DNA of 64,000 nt, from assembly GCF_002102255.1 (NCBI RefSeq), contig NZ_LQPH01000138.1:82551-146550 (forward strand), written 5' to 3'. The notes beneath the pieces are model-generated. The model was not told the DNA's origin. It ran no database searches and saw only the letters and a list, made by a program, of their open reading frames with translations. The stretch's first letter is position 1; the number at the start of each line of letters is the position of its first letter. This document shows positions 24,846-34,141 of the stretch, one piece after another. The position numbers were made by a program, and so were the translations under genes. The stretch is from Mycobacterium nebraskense. GTDB taxonomy: Bacteria; Actinomycetota; Actinomycetes; Mycobacteriales; Mycobacteriaceae.

Positions 24846-27071
24846 GTGACCCTGGGACTGAGCCCGGAGCAGCAGGAGCTCAGCGCTGCCGTCGGACAGT
24901 TCGCCGGCCGGCACGCCCCCATCGCCGCGACCCGCGACAGTTTCGACGACCTCGCGGCGGGGCGCCGGCCCGGATGGTGGGATGCCCTCGTCGGCAACGG
25001 CTTCCACGCGGTGCACCTGCCCGAAAGCCTCGGCGGGCAGGGCGGCCGATTGATCGACGCCGCCTGCGTCCTGGAGGCGGCAGGCAAGGCGCTCTTGCCC
25101 GGCCCGCTGTTGCCGACGGTCGCCGCGGGAGCCGTCGCGTTGCTGGCCGACCAGACACCGGCCGCCGAAGCATTGGTGCGCGACCTGGCCGCCGGCGCAA
25201 CCGCGGCCGTCGTGCTTCCCGACGACGGTGACTTCAGCGCACGCACCGACGACGGGGGATGGCTGATCACCGGCACGTCGGAGGTCACCGCGGGAGTGTG
25301 TGCGGCGCGGGCGGTCCTCGTCGCCGCGCGTGCGGAGGACGGCGACCTGGTCTGGGTGCCGGTCGACACCGAAAAGCCCAGGGCAACAGCCGAACCCGTA
25401 AACGGCACGGACCTTGTCGCCGACGCCGGCATCTTGCGCCTCGACGACTACCGCGCGGCCGATGCCGAGGTGCTCACCGGCATCGATCCCGACCGCGCGA
25501 GGTGCGTCACGGTGGGCCTCCTGGCCAGCGCGATGGCGGGAATCGTGCAGTGGTGCGTTGAGGCGGTCACTGCGCACCTACGCAGCCGCGAACAGTTCGG
25601 CAAGGTGATCGGCACCTTTCAGGCGTTGCAGCACAACGCCGCGATGTTGTTGGTCAGCAGCGAGCTGGCCACCGCGGCGGCCTGGGACGCGGTGCGCGCC
25701 GCCGATGAACCGATCGACCAGCACCGCATCGCCGCCGGCGGTGCGGCGGTGATCGCGATTTCACCGGTGCCCGATCTCGTCCTCGACGCGTTGACCATGT
25801 TCGGCGCCATCGGATTCACCTGGGAGCACGATCTGCACCTGTACTGGCGGCGGGCGACCAGTCTCGCGGCCTCGATCGGCCCGGCGAATCGCTGGGCCCG
25901 GCGCCTGGGGCAACTGACCTGCACCCAGCAACGCGACATGTCGGTCGACCTCGGCGACGCGGAATCGGAGTTCCGGTCATGGGTGGCCGAAACCCTCGAT
26001 GCCGCACTGCTATTGCGCAACGATCAACCTGGGCGACAGGGCGACTACGAAGAGTTCGAGACGGGACCGCAGCGCACCCTGATCGCCGACGCGGGCTTGA
26101 TCGCGCCGCACTGGCCGGCGCCCTGGGGCCTTGATGCCGGCCCGCTGCGGCAACTCATCATCGACGACGAGTTCGCCAAGCGACCGGGTCTGGTCCGCCC
26201 CTCCTTGGGCATTGCCGAGTGGATCCTGCCGTCGGTGCTCCGGGCCGCGCGGGCCGATCTGCAGGAGAAGCTGATACCGGCGACGCAACGCGGCGAGATC
26301 TCGTGGTGCCAGCTGTTCAGCGAGCCGGGTGCCGGATCGGATCTCGCCGCACTGTCCACCCGGGCCACCAAGGTCGACGGCGGTTGGAACATCAACGGGC
26401 ACAAGATCTGGACGTCGGCGGCGCATCGGGCTGACTTCGGCGCCCTGCTTGCGCGCACCGATCCCGAAGCCGGCAAACACCGCGGCATCGGCTACTTCAT
26501 CATCGACATGCGATCCGCCGGGATCGAGGTCGAGCCGATCAAGACGGCCACCGGCGACGCACACTTCAACGAGGTCTTCCTGACCGACGTGTTCGTGCCC
26601 GACGACATGCTGCTCGGCGACCCGACCGGGGGGTGGAACCTCGCGATCGCCACCATGGCCGAGGAGCGTTCGGCCATCAGCGGTTACGTCAAGTTCGACC
26701 GCGCCGCGGCGCTGCGGCGGCTCGCGGCCGAACCGGGACCCGACCGCGACGACGCGCTGCGCGCGCTCGGCGAACTCGACGCGTACACCAACGCCATCAA
26801 GGCGCTGGGGGTGCGGGAAACCATCCGGCTGCTCGACGGCCAGGCGTCGGGCCCGGCGTCCAGCATCGCCAAGGTGGCGATGAACGTACTGCTGCGCAGA
26901 ACATTCGAGGCCACGCTGCAGCTGACCGGGCGCATGGCGATGGTTGCCGACTCCGACCCCGACATCGTGGAGCGCTACCTGCACCTGCCCGCCGAGTTGA
27001 TCGGCGGCGGAACCCTGGAGATTCAGCTGAACATCATCGCGCAGATGATCCTCGGACTACCCCGAAAGTAG
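24846..27071 (+). CDS. Two-domain acyl-CoA dehydrogenase (FadE-type fusion)
   Basis: 741 residues comprising two acyl-CoA dehydrogenase units in tandem. The first, about 1-360, is degenerate (SREQFGKVIGTFQALQHNAA recognisable). The second, about 365-741, is complete, with the flavin/substrate-binding block QLFSEPGAGSDLAALSTRAT and KIWTSAAHRADFGALLART. Fused enzymes of about 720 residues occur in mycobacterial cholesterol side-chain degradation (FadE34 type) and introduce an alpha-beta double bond into bulky acyl-CoAs using FAD. First gene of the cluster, with the candidate operator 57 nt upstream. The GTG start is the best supported; no strong ribosome-binding site is visible. Confidence 0.9.
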   Translation: MTLGLSPEQQELSAAVGQFAGRHAPIAATRDSFDDLAAGRRPGWWDALVGNGFHAVHLPESLGGQGGRLIDAACVLEAAGKALLPGPLLPTVAAGAVALLADQTPAAEALVRDLAAGATAAVVLPDDGDFSARTDDGGWLITGTSEVTAGVCAARAVLVAARAEDGDLVWVPVDTEKPRATAEPVNGTDLVADAGILRLDDYRAADAEVLTGIDPDRARCVTVGLLASAMAGIVQWCVEAVTAHLRSREQFGKVIGTFQALQHNAAMLLVSSELATAAAWDAVRAADEPIDQHRIAAGGAAVIAISPVPDLVLDALTMFGAIGFTWEHDLHLYWRRATSLAASIGPANRWARRLGQLTCTQQRDMSVDLGDAESEFRSWVAETLDAALLLRNDQPGRQGDYEEFETGPQRTLIADAGLIAPHWPAPWGLDAGPLRQLIIDDEFAKRPGLVRPSLGIAEWILPSVLRAARADLQEKLIPATQRGEISWCQLFSEPGAGSDLAALSTRATKVDGGWNINGHKIWTSAAHRADFGALLARTDPEAGKHRGIGYFIIDMRSAGIEVEPIKTATGDAHFNEVFLTDVFVPDDMLLGDPTGGWNLAIATMAEERSAISGYVKFDRAAALRRLAAEPGPDRDDALRALGELDAYTNAIKALGVRETIRLLDGQASGPASSIAKVAMNVLLRRTFEATLQLTGRMAMVADSDPDIVERYLHLPAELIGGGTLEIQLNIIAQMILGLPRK

Positions 27072-27079
27072 GATGACGC

Positions 27080-28288
27080 ATGGGATTACGCGGGGAAGCC
27101 GCGATCGTCGGCTACGTCGAGCTTCCGCCCGAGCGGCTCAACAAGGCCTCACTCGCGCCATTCGCGATCGAGCAGTGGGCGGAACTCTCCGCGGCCGCAC
27201 TCGAGGACGCCGGACTGCCGGGTGACGTCGTCAACGGGATCGTGGCGTCGCACTCGGCGGAGTCCGAGATCTTCGTCCCGTCGACCATCGCCGAATACCT
27301 CGGCATCGGAGCCCGGTTCGCCGAACACGTCGACCTCGGGGGCGCCAGCGCGGCGGCCATGGTCTGGCGGGCGGCCGCGGCGATCGAACTGGGGATCTGT
27401 GACGCCGTGTTATGCGCGCTGCCGGCGCGATACATCACCCCGTCGTCGAAGAAGAAGCCCAGGCCGTTGGTGGATGCGATGTTCTTCGGGTCATCGAGCA
27501 ACCAATATGGTTCTCCCCAGGCCGAATTCGAGATCCCCTACGGCAATCTCGGCCAGAACGGGCCCTACGGTCAGGTGGCCCAGCGCTACGGGGCCGTCTA
27601 CGGCTACGACGAGCGGGCGATGGCCAAGATCGTCGTCGACCAGCGTTTCAACGCCAACCACACCGAGGGGGCGATCTGGAAGGACAAGCCGCTCACGGTC
27701 GACGAGGTCCTGGCCAGCCCCGTGATCGCCGACCCGCTGCACATGCTCGAGATCGTCATGCCCTGCGTCGGGGGCGCCGCAGTCGTGGTCGCAAATGCCG
27801 ATTTAGCCAAGCGCGCGCGCCATCGTCCGGTGTGGATCAAGGGATTTGGCGAACACGTGCCATTCAAGACCCCGACTTACGCCAAGGACCTGCTGCACAC
27901 CCCGATCGCCGAGGCCGCCGACACCGCGTTCGCCATGACGGAGCTGAGCCGCGAGCAGATGGACATGGTGTCGATCTACGACTGTTACACCATCACCGTG
28001 CTGCTGTCGCTGGAGGACGCGGGCTTCTGCGAGAAGGGCAAGGGGATGGAGTTCGTCGCCAACCACGACCTCACTTTCCGCGGCGACTTCCCGCTCAACA
28101 CGGCGGGTGGGCAACTGGGCTTCGGTCAGGCCGGGCTGGCCGGTGGCATGCATCATGTCTGCGACGCCACTCGTCAGATCATGGGCCGCGCGGGTGCGGC
28201 GCAGGTCGCCGACTGTCACCGCGCCTTCGTGTCCGGCAACGGCGGGATCCTGTCGGAACAAACCACGCTGATCCTCGAGGGGGATTGA
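27080..28288 (+). CDS. Thiolase-like (SCP-x/Ltp2-type) protein lacking the nucleophilic Cys
   Basis: 402 residues with the thiolase fold of the SCP-x/lipid-transfer-protein branch (DCYTITVLLSLEDAGFCEKG). The place where thiolases have the acylated cysteine reads DLGGASAAAMV (about 86-95), with no Cys, and the C-terminal C-x-G motif reads SGNGG. Such proteins are not ordinary thiolases; Ltp2 of steroid degradation is a retro-aldolase working with a DUF35 partner. A DUF35 gene follows after 6 nt, matching that pattern. Starts 8 nt after the dehydrogenase stop. Confidence 0.85.
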   Translation: MGLRGEAAIVGYVELPPERLNKASLAPFAIEQWAELSAAALEDAGLPGDVVNGIVASHSAESEIFVPSTIAEYLGIGARFAEHVDLGGASAAAMVWRAAAAIELGICDAVLCALPARYITPSSKKKPRPLVDAMFFGSSSNQYGSPQAEFEIPYGNLGQNGPYGQVAQRYGAVYGYDERAMAKIVVDQRFNANHTEGAIWKDKPLTVDEVLASPVIADPLHMLEIVMPCVGGAAVVVANADLAKRARHRPVWIKGFGEHVPFKTPTYAKDLLHTPIAEAADTAFAMTELSREQMDMVSIYDCYTITVLLSLEDAGFCEKGKGMEFVANHDLTFRGDFPLNTAGGQLGFGQAGLAGGMHHVCDATRQIMGRAGAAQVADCHRAFVSGNGGILSEQTTLILEGD

Positions 28289-28294
28289 TCGGAA

Positions 28295-28708
28295 ATGGCC
28301 ACCTTCGAGCGCCCGATGCCCGTCAAAACCCCCACCAGCGCGCCCTTTTGGGATGCGTTGGCGCAGCACCGCATCGTCATCCAATACTCGCCCTCGCTGC
28401 AGAGCTATGTCTTCTACCCGCGGGTCCGCGCGCCGCGCACGCTCGCCGACGATCTGGAATGGCGCGAGATCTCCGGCATGGGAACGTTGTATTCCTTCAC
28501 CGTGGCGCGCCGGCCGGTCAGCCCGCACTTCGCCGACGCCGTCCCACAGTTGCTGGCGATCGTCGAATGGGACGAGGGACCAAGGTTTTCCACCGAGATG
28601 GTCAACGTCGACCCCGCCGACCTCAGGGTAGGGATGCGGGTGAAGCCGGCGTTTTTCGACTACCCGGAGCACGACGTCACGATGCTGCGGTACGCGCCCG
28701 CCGACTGA
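28295..28708 (+). CDS. DUF35 OB-fold protein without zinc-ribbon cysteines
   Basis: 137 residues with the DUF35 pattern: N-terminal helix (PFWDALAQHRIVIQYSP), then an OB-fold with GTLYSFTVARRPVSP and LRVGMRVK. The rubredoxin-like zinc ribbon normally present between them is altered: the protein contains no cysteine at all. It is probably the obligate partner of the thiolase-like protein encoded immediately upstream. The second DUF35 protein of the cluster (34138-34560) keeps its cysteines. Confidence 0.82.
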   Translation: MATFERPMPVKTPTSAPFWDALAQHRIVIQYSPSLQSYVFYPRVRAPRTLADDLEWREISGMGTLYSFTVARRPVSPHFADAVPQLLAIVEWDEGPRFSTEMVNVDPADLRVGMRVKPAFFDYPEHDVTMLRYAPAD

Positions 28709-28750
28709 TGCACACCCGCCGCCGGTTTGCGCCGATTGAGTGGCGAGGCG

Positions 28751-28767
28751 AGGGACTAATAGTCCCT
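28751..28767. promoter_or_regulatory. 17-bp perfect palindrome resembling a widened DosR box
   Basis: AGGGACTA-A-TAGTCCCT, perfect over 17 bases, in the 237-bp gap before the amidohydrolase gene. The known DosR consensus has GGGACT and AGTCCC separated by two A/T bases; here the separation is three (AAT). It could be a related operator, a non-functional DosR-like site or part of a hairpin. It lies 179 nt upstream of the amidohydrolase start. Confidence 0.45.
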
Positions 28768-28888
28768 AAGGTGTCGCTGGCGAAGCCGTGAAGAGGCTGG
28801 TGGAGCGGGTCGGCGGCGAGGGCAATGTGCCGTTGCGATGCAACCCTTTAGCTGCGGCGCCGAATCGCCTCCGGGGCGGCGCACATGG

Positions 28889-28916
28889 TTGACACTGTGA
28901 TCGGCGCCATTATCTA
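28889..28916 (+). promoter_or_regulatory. Sigma-A-like promoter for the amidohydrolase-led operon
   Basis: TTGACA (28889-28894), a 16-bp spacer, and TATCTA (28911-28916). It is followed by a leader of about 25-30 nt with a GAGGAG ribosome-binding site before the ATG at 28946. This implies that the second half of the cluster has its own promoter. Confidence 0.6.
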
Positions 28917-28945
28917 CTAGTCACTACATCGTTGAGGAGTGCGGC

Positions 28946-30283
28946 ATGAACAAGGACGATTTGATCCTGATCAGCGTGGATGATCACATCGCCGAGCCCG
29001 CCGACATGTTCGACGCGCACGTACCCGCGAAATACAAGGACCGCGCTCCCCGGGTGGTCATCGAACCCGACGGCATCCAGCAGTGGTATTACGGCGAGGT
29101 CCGCGGGCGGAACATGGGCCTGAACGCCGTGGCGGGAAAGCCGCGGGAGATGTACAACATCGACGCCTCCCGCTACGACGAGATGCGGCCCGGTTGCTTC
29201 AACGTAGACGAGCGGGTCCGGGACATGAACGCCGGCGGTCAATTGGCCGGACTGAACTTCCCCAATTTCACCGGCTTCTCCGGCCAGGTCCTTAACCAGG
29301 GTCCGGACCGTGAGGTCAACCTGGTGATGATCAAGGCCTACAACGATTGGCACATCGACGAGTGGTGCGCGGCCTACCCGGGCCGATTCATCCCCTGCGG
29401 CATTCTGCCGCTGTTCGACGTGGGCGAGGCGGCCAAGGAAGTCAAACGCCTGGCAGGCAAGGGCTGCCACGCCGTGACGTTCTCGGAGAATCCAGAGGCG
29501 TTGCAAATGCCCAGCATTCACACCAAATACTGGTACCCGCTGTTCGAGGCGGTGTGCGAGAACAAAACGGTGCTGTGCACGCATGTCGGCTCCGCATCGC
29601 GTTCACCGCAGGTGTCGACGGACGCCCCGCCCAGCGTGCAAATGACGGCGTCGTCCATGATGAGCATGTTCACCTTCACCGAGCTGATCTGGGCCGAATT
29701 CTGGGCAGATTTCCCGCAGCTGAAGTTCTCCCTCACCGAGGGCGACGTGGGCTGGATACCGTACTTCCTCTGGCGGGCCGAGCACGTCTACAACCGTCAT
29801 TCGGGGTGGACGCTGGCTAAGTTCCCACCCGGTTACAGCGGCCCGGCCGACGTGTTCAAGCGGCACTTCTACACGTGCTTCATCAGTGACAAGGTCGGCG
29901 TACACAACATGGACTGGTTCAACGAGGACATGCTGTGCTGGGAATCCGACTTCCCCCATTCCGACAGCAATTGGCCGTTCGCGCCCGAGGACGTCATGGA
30001 GACGATGGGGCATCTCGATGATTCGGTCATCAACAAGATCACTCATGAAAATGCCATGGCCGCCTACTCATTCGATCCGTTCCAGCACATCCCCAAGGAA
30101 CACGCCCGCGCCGGACACCTCCGCGCCCAGGCTGCCGACGTCGACGTGGTCACGCACGTCGGCCGCCTGGCCAGCCAGCGCGACCGTGACGCGTGGACCC
30201 GGATGACCCAGTTCGCCCTGCAGGCGCAGGTGACGGCGGAGGCCGCCGGTATTGCGGGACGCGCCACCAGCCTGGGCAACTGA
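28946..30283 (+). CDS. Amidohydrolase-2-family metal-dependent hydrolase
   Basis: 445 residues. Starts ISVDDHIAEPADMF, where the D-x-H pair is the usual metal-binding start of the TIM-barrel family. Later come VLCTHVGSA with a conserved His and LCWESDFPHSDSNWP with the C-terminal acid and His motif typical of these proteins. Members hydrolyse or decarboxylate ring-containing substrates. In the cluster it would act on a carboxylated or lactone-like intermediate, but that is inference. It is followed by the CoA transferase gene after 2 nt. Confidence 0.87.
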   Translation: MNKDDLILISVDDHIAEPADMFDAHVPAKYKDRAPRVVIEPDGIQQWYYGEVRGRNMGLNAVAGKPREMYNIDASRYDEMRPGCFNVDERVRDMNAGGQLAGLNFPNFTGFSGQVLNQGPDREVNLVMIKAYNDWHIDEWCAAYPGRFIPCGILPLFDVGEAAKEVKRLAGKGCHAVTFSENPEALQMPSIHTKYWYPLFEAVCENKTVLCTHVGSASRSPQVSTDAPPSVQMTASSMMSMFTFTELIWAEFWADFPQLKFSLTEGDVGWIPYFLWRAEHVYNRHSGWTLAKFPPGYSGPADVFKRHFYTCFISDKVGVHNMDWFNEDMLCWESDFPHSDSNWPFAPEDVMETMGHLDDSVINKITHENAMAAYSFDPFQHIPKEHARAGHLRAQAADVDVVTHVGRLASQRDRDAWTRMTQFALQAQVTAEAAGIAGRATSLGN

Positions 30284-30285
30284 AC

Positions 30286-32619
30286 GTGACAGCTCGAGCG
30301 CCGTTCGCGGATTGGCGCGTGCTGGAGTTGTCCAACGGAATCGCGGTGTCCTACTGCGGCAAGATGTTCGCCGACGCGGGCGCCGACGTGGTCAAAATCG
30401 AATCGGTGCAGGGGGATACGGCGCGGGGCTGGTCGGCCGGCGGGCCGCCCGGGGCGTTGTTCGGCTATCTGGCCGCGGGCAAGAAGTCGGTGACCAACAG
30501 CGTGCAGGCTGAGATCGACGCGCTGCTGGCCGGTGCCGACATTGTGCTCACCGACTTGACCGACGGCTGGACGCTCGACGAAATCACCGCCCACACCGGC
30601 GCTGCGGCCGTGGTGGTCGCCGTCACGCCGTTCGGCATAACCGGCCCTTACGTCGACGATCGGGTGATCGCCAACGAGTTCATCTTGCAGGCGTTGTGCG
30701 GCTCGACCGCCGGCCGCGGGTGGCCGGAGGACGAACCGGTGCAGGCCGGCGGTCAACTGGGGGAGTGGTTGGCGGGCACCTTTGCGGCAGCGGTCGCCGC
30801 GGCGACCGCCCGGCATGCCGCGCGAAGCGGCCGCGGGGAGATCATCGACGTGTCGACGTACGAGGCGATGGTGATCGCGATGGGCGGGCTGTCCGCCATG
30901 TCGGCCAGCGTGCTGGGCGCGGATTCTCTGCTGGGCCGGCGCAGTCTGGAGCTGCCGTCGATCGTCCCCACGGCCGACGGCATGGTCGGCTTCTGCACTA
31001 TCACCGCTCAGCAGTTCCAGGACTTCCTGGTGCTGATCGATCGCGCCGATCTGCTCGACGACGCCGAACTGGCCTCGTTCGACGGACGCGTGGCCCGCCG
31101 CGACGAGTTCGTCGGCATGGTGACGCAGTGGACCCAATCCCGCACCACGCAGGAGATCGTCGACCTCGCGGTCGCCTTCCGAATCCCGGTGGCCCCCATC
31201 GCGACGCCCGAAATGCTGGCCAAGATCGACCATTTCGTGGAGCGCGGCGTGTTCGTCGAATCCGAGGCGGGCGTGTTGCAGCCGAGGGTGCCGTATCGCA
31301 GCGACGCGATGACGACCAGGCCGCCCGGGCGGCCCCCGCGACTCGGCGCCGACAACGGCCGGGTGCACTGGCCACCGCGGACCGTCCAGCCCCGCACCGT
31401 CGACGCCGACGCACTCCCGTTGGCCGACACCCGGATCACCGACTTCACCGCCTTCTGGGCCGGGCCGGTCGCCACGCAACTGCTGGGCACGCTGGGTGCC
31501 GACGTGATCAAAGTCGAGGGGGTCCGTCGGCCCGACGGCATGCGGTTCTCCGCCGGCCGCCCACCCAGCTGGGACCAGTGGTGGGAGTGGGGCCCGGTCT
31601 TTCTGTGCAGCAACAACAACAAGCGCGGCGTCAGCGTCGAACTCAGCACCGAAACCGGGCGGGCCGTCGCGCTGGAGCTCATCGCCGCAAGCGATCTTGT
31701 CATCGAGAACTTCTCGCCACGGGTCATGACGAACTTCGGTCTGGGCTGGGATGCCGTGCGCGCGGCCAACCCCCGCGCCATCATGGTGCGGATGCCCGCT
31801 TTCGGCCTCGATGGCCCCTGGCGCGACCGTGTGGGCTTCGCCCAGACGATGGAGCAGTCGACCGGCATGGCGTGGATGACCGGACACGCCGACGGCCCCC
31901 CGGTGATCCCGCGCGGCGTATGCGACCCGATCGCGGGCCTGCACGCGGCCTTCGCCGCCGTGGCCGCGCTGGTGACCCGCGACCGCGACGGGACCGGGAT
32001 GCACGTCGAATCCACCATGGTGGAGGCGGCGCTGAACGTGGCCGCCGAGATGTTGGTCGAGTACTCCTGCAACGGAATAGAGATGCGCCGCAACGGCAAT
32101 CGGGGTCCCGGCGCCAGACCCCAGGGGGTCTACCGCTGCCGGGGCGATGACAACTGGGTCGCGCTGGCCGCGACGGACGACGCCGCACGCGTTTCTCTGG
32201 CCCACCTGCTGGGCCGACCGGACCTGCGCGCCGGCGACTGGCTCGAGCAGCAGGACGAAATCGACAAGCTCATCTCGGACTGGACCGCACGCCAATCGGT
32301 GGCCGGAGCGGTCGAAGCGCTGCGCGGGGGCGGGGTGGCCGCGGCGCCGGTCACGCCGGCCCCTGCACTGCTGAGCGACCCGCACCTGCACGCGCGCGGC
32401 TTTTGGGAAACCGTCGACCACCCCGTCGCCGGTTCCTTCCTGTGCACCGGAATGCCATTCGCGTTCCTCGGCAAAGCGCGGCGCTGGATTCGCCGGGTAC
32501 CGCCGCTGTACGGCCAGCACACCGGCGAGGTGCTGACGGGCCTGCTGGGGCGCAGCCAAGAAGATCTGTCCGCGTTGCAGCAGTCGGGGATCATCAGCAC
32601 CCGGCCGGCGGGCCTGTGA
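30286..32619 (+). CDS. Fused tandem CaiB/BaiF (family III) CoA transferase
   Basis: 777 residues from the GTG at 30286; the longer frame from 30193 overlaps the preceding gene. Two complete family III units are joined head to tail: unit one starts DWRVLELSNGIAVSYCGKMF and unit two starts ITDFTAFWAGPVATQLLGTL near residue 385. Each carries the GADVVKIE or GADVIKVE strand typical of the fold. Family III enzymes transfer CoA between carboxylates, or racemise alpha-methylacyl-CoAs. The fusion covers both subunits of the interlocked dimer in one chain. The position after an acyl-CoA pathway hydrolase suggests substrate activation or stereochemical inversion. Confidence 0.88.
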   Translation: MTARAPFADWRVLELSNGIAVSYCGKMFADAGADVVKIESVQGDTARGWSAGGPPGALFGYLAAGKKSVTNSVQAEIDALLAGADIVLTDLTDGWTLDEITAHTGAAAVVVAVTPFGITGPYVDDRVIANEFILQALCGSTAGRGWPEDEPVQAGGQLGEWLAGTFAAAVAAATARHAARSGRGEIIDVSTYEAMVIAMGGLSAMSASVLGADSLLGRRSLELPSIVPTADGMVGFCTITAQQFQDFLVLIDRADLLDDAELASFDGRVARRDEFVGMVTQWTQSRTTQEIVDLAVAFRIPVAPIATPEMLAKIDHFVERGVFVESEAGVLQPRVPYRSDAMTTRPPGRPPRLGADNGRVHWPPRTVQPRTVDADALPLADTRITDFTAFWAGPVATQLLGTLGADVIKVEGVRRPDGMRFSAGRPPSWDQWWEWGPVFLCSNNNKRGVSVELSTETGRAVALELIAASDLVIENFSPRVMTNFGLGWDAVRAANPRAIMVRMPAFGLDGPWRDRVGFAQTMEQSTGMAWMTGHADGPPVIPRGVCDPIAGLHAAFAAVAALVTRDRDGTGMHVESTMVEAALNVAAEMLVEYSCNGIEMRRNGNRGPGARPQGVYRCRGDDNWVALAATDDAARVSLAHLLGRPDLRAGDWLEQQDEIDKLISDWTARQSVAGAVEALRGGGVAAAPVTPAPALLSDPHLHARGFWETVDHPVAGSFLCTGMPFAFLGKARRWIRRVPPLYGQHTGEVLTGLLGRSQEDLSALQQSGIISTRPAGL

Positions 32620-32620
32620 C

Positions 32621-32950
32621 ATGGCGGTCACCCTCTGCGTGCCGCCCCGCGCCGGCGAATTGTGTGCGCCGGTGCGCTTTTTGGTCCGCCGGGATTCCGT
32701 GGTGATCGAGTTGACCGCCCGGCACCGCATCACCAGCGTCGAGTGGGACGAGCACGAGCGCGCGGTGGCGATGGTTGTCGAGATCACCGACCCGCAGACG
32801 GCGCGGCCCGTGGACGTGCGGATCGACATCCTCTACGCAGGCACTGCGCTCGCCGACGCACGAACGACGAAGATCGGAACCATCACCCGCGACGGTCGGC
32901 ACTACGACGTCGTCGGCACCTACCTCGGTGTCGTGGCGGACGAAAACTAA
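32621..32950 (+). CDS. Unknown 109-aa protein in the acyl-CoA cluster
   Basis: 109 residues, beginning one base after the CoA transferase stop and ending 21 nt before the next gene, so it is embedded in the operon. The sequence has alternating hydrophobic/charged strands (DSVVIELTARHRITSVEWDE, AVAMVVEITDP), suggesting a small beta-rich fold. It has no signal peptide, membrane helix or metal motif. I do not recognise the family. Confidence 0.7.
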   Translation: MAVTLCVPPRAGELCAPVRFLVRRDSVVIELTARHRITSVEWDEHERAVAMVVEITDPQTARPVDVRIDILYAGTALADARTTKIGTITRDGRHYDVVGTYLGVVADEN

Positions 32951-32971
32951 AGCGACGCGAAGGATCACAGA

Positions 32972-34141
32972 GTGGCAGCCACGAAACGCACCGCGGCGAT
33001 CGTCGGGGTGCACAACACCCGGCAGGGCCGGCGCCTGGACGGCGAGACCTCACGCAGCCTGGCGCTGACAGCCATCCGCGGCGCACTCGACGACGCGGGC
33101 CTGCGCCTCGACGATGTCGACGGCGTCAGCGCGGGGCCACTGTCCACCGCGCTCATCTACGACCTGCGCCTCGGCCCAGCCTGGCAGGGGCTCGCGTTCG
33201 GCGTCGGCATGATCACCGAGGCGGTCACCGCCATCGAGCACGGGATGGCCGACGTGGTCGTGCTTGTCGCCGCTCAGGCCGGCGAGTACCGCGACCACGA
33301 GGCGACCGCGCCGTGGACGCGGCCCGAGAACGAATTCGTCGCGCCGTGGGGCATGTTCACCACCGCCGAGTTCGCGCTCATCGCGCGCCGCCACATGCAC
33401 ACCTACGGCACCACGCGCGAACAACTTTCGATGGTGGCCGCGACCATCCGCAACAACGGATCGCGCAACCCCGAGGCCGTCTACTACCAACGGGGGCCCT
33501 TCATGCCCGACGACATCACGGCGTCTCGGCCCATCGCCGACCCGTTTCACCTCCTCGACTGCGCCACCACGTCTGAGGGCGGATGCGCACTGGTCGTGGC
33601 CGACGTCGAAAAGACTGACGGCGCAAGCCGGCCCATCTACGTGCTGGGCAGCGGCGCCGACTTTCACGGCCCGTCCTACCAGCACCCGCCGGCGTGGGAC
33701 CTCGCCGGGCGCCGGGACGGACACGGCGGGCACGTTAATGGTGTGGTCGGCAGGCGCGCGGCCGAGCGTGCGTTCGACCACGCCGGGCTTCGGCCCGACG
33801 ACGTCGACGTGCTGGAACTCTACGACCCGTTCTCGTTCGAAATCATCCGCCAGCTCGAGGCATTCGGGTTCTGCGGCGAGGGCGAGGGCGGACCATTCGT
33901 CGCCGACGGGCACATCGCCGTCGACGGCAGCCATCCCATCACCACGGACGGAGGAACCATGTCGTTCAGCCACGCGGGTTCCAATCCGCAGATGATGCAA
34001 CGGGCCATCCGAGCCGTCCAGCAGCTGCGCGGCCACGCGGGCGAACTTCAGGTCCCCGACGCACATGTCGCGTTGTGCAGCAACGGGGGAGCGGGGGCCT
34101 TATTCACCACCCTGCTGATTCTGGGAGACGAACCACGGTGA
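32972..34141 (+). CDS. Second thiolase-like (SCP-x/Ltp-type) protein lacking the nucleophilic Cys
   Basis: 389 residues from a GTG with a GAAGGA ribosome-binding site. SCP-x thiolase-like fold: DPFSFEIIRQLEAFGFCGEG and NGGAGALFTTLLIL. The nucleophile region reads LAFGVGMITEAVT, without the cysteine. It overlaps the following DUF35 gene by 4 nt (GTGA), fixing the pair as a complex. It is quite different from the thiolase-like protein at 27080, so the two probably act at different steps or form a hetero-oligomer. Confidence 0.85.
   Translation: MAATKRTAAIVGVHNTRQGRRLDGETSRSLALTAIRGALDDAGLRLDDVDGVSAGPLSTALIYDLRLGPAWQGLAFGVGMITEAVTAIEHGMADVVVLVAAQAGEYRDHEATAPWTRPENEFVAPWGMFTTAEFALIARRHMHTYGTTREQLSMVAATIRNNGSRNPEAVYYQRGPFMPDDITASRPIADPFHLLDCATTSEGGCALVVADVEKTDGASRPIYVLGSGADFHGPSYQHPPAWDLAGRRDGHGGHVNGVVGRRAAERAFDHAGLRPDDVDVLELYDPFSFEIIRQLEAFGFCGEGEGGPFVADGHIAVDGSHPITTDGGTMSFSHAGSNPQMMQRAIRAVQQLRGHAGELQVPDAHVALCSNGGAGALFTTLLILGDEPR

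Noticed and set aside
28751..28767. Canonical DosR box
   Set aside because: The half-sites are separated by three bases instead of two, so it is reported only as a DosR-like palindrome.
27412..28791. 459-codon open frame on the plus strand
   Set aside because: Overlaps the thiolase-like and DUF35 genes in another frame; Arg/His/Gly-rich product.
30064..32829. 921-codon open frame on the minus strand
   Set aside because: It is the shadow of the CoA transferase and neighbouring genes; long antisense frames are expected at this GC content and the product is His/Arg/Gln-rich without motifs.
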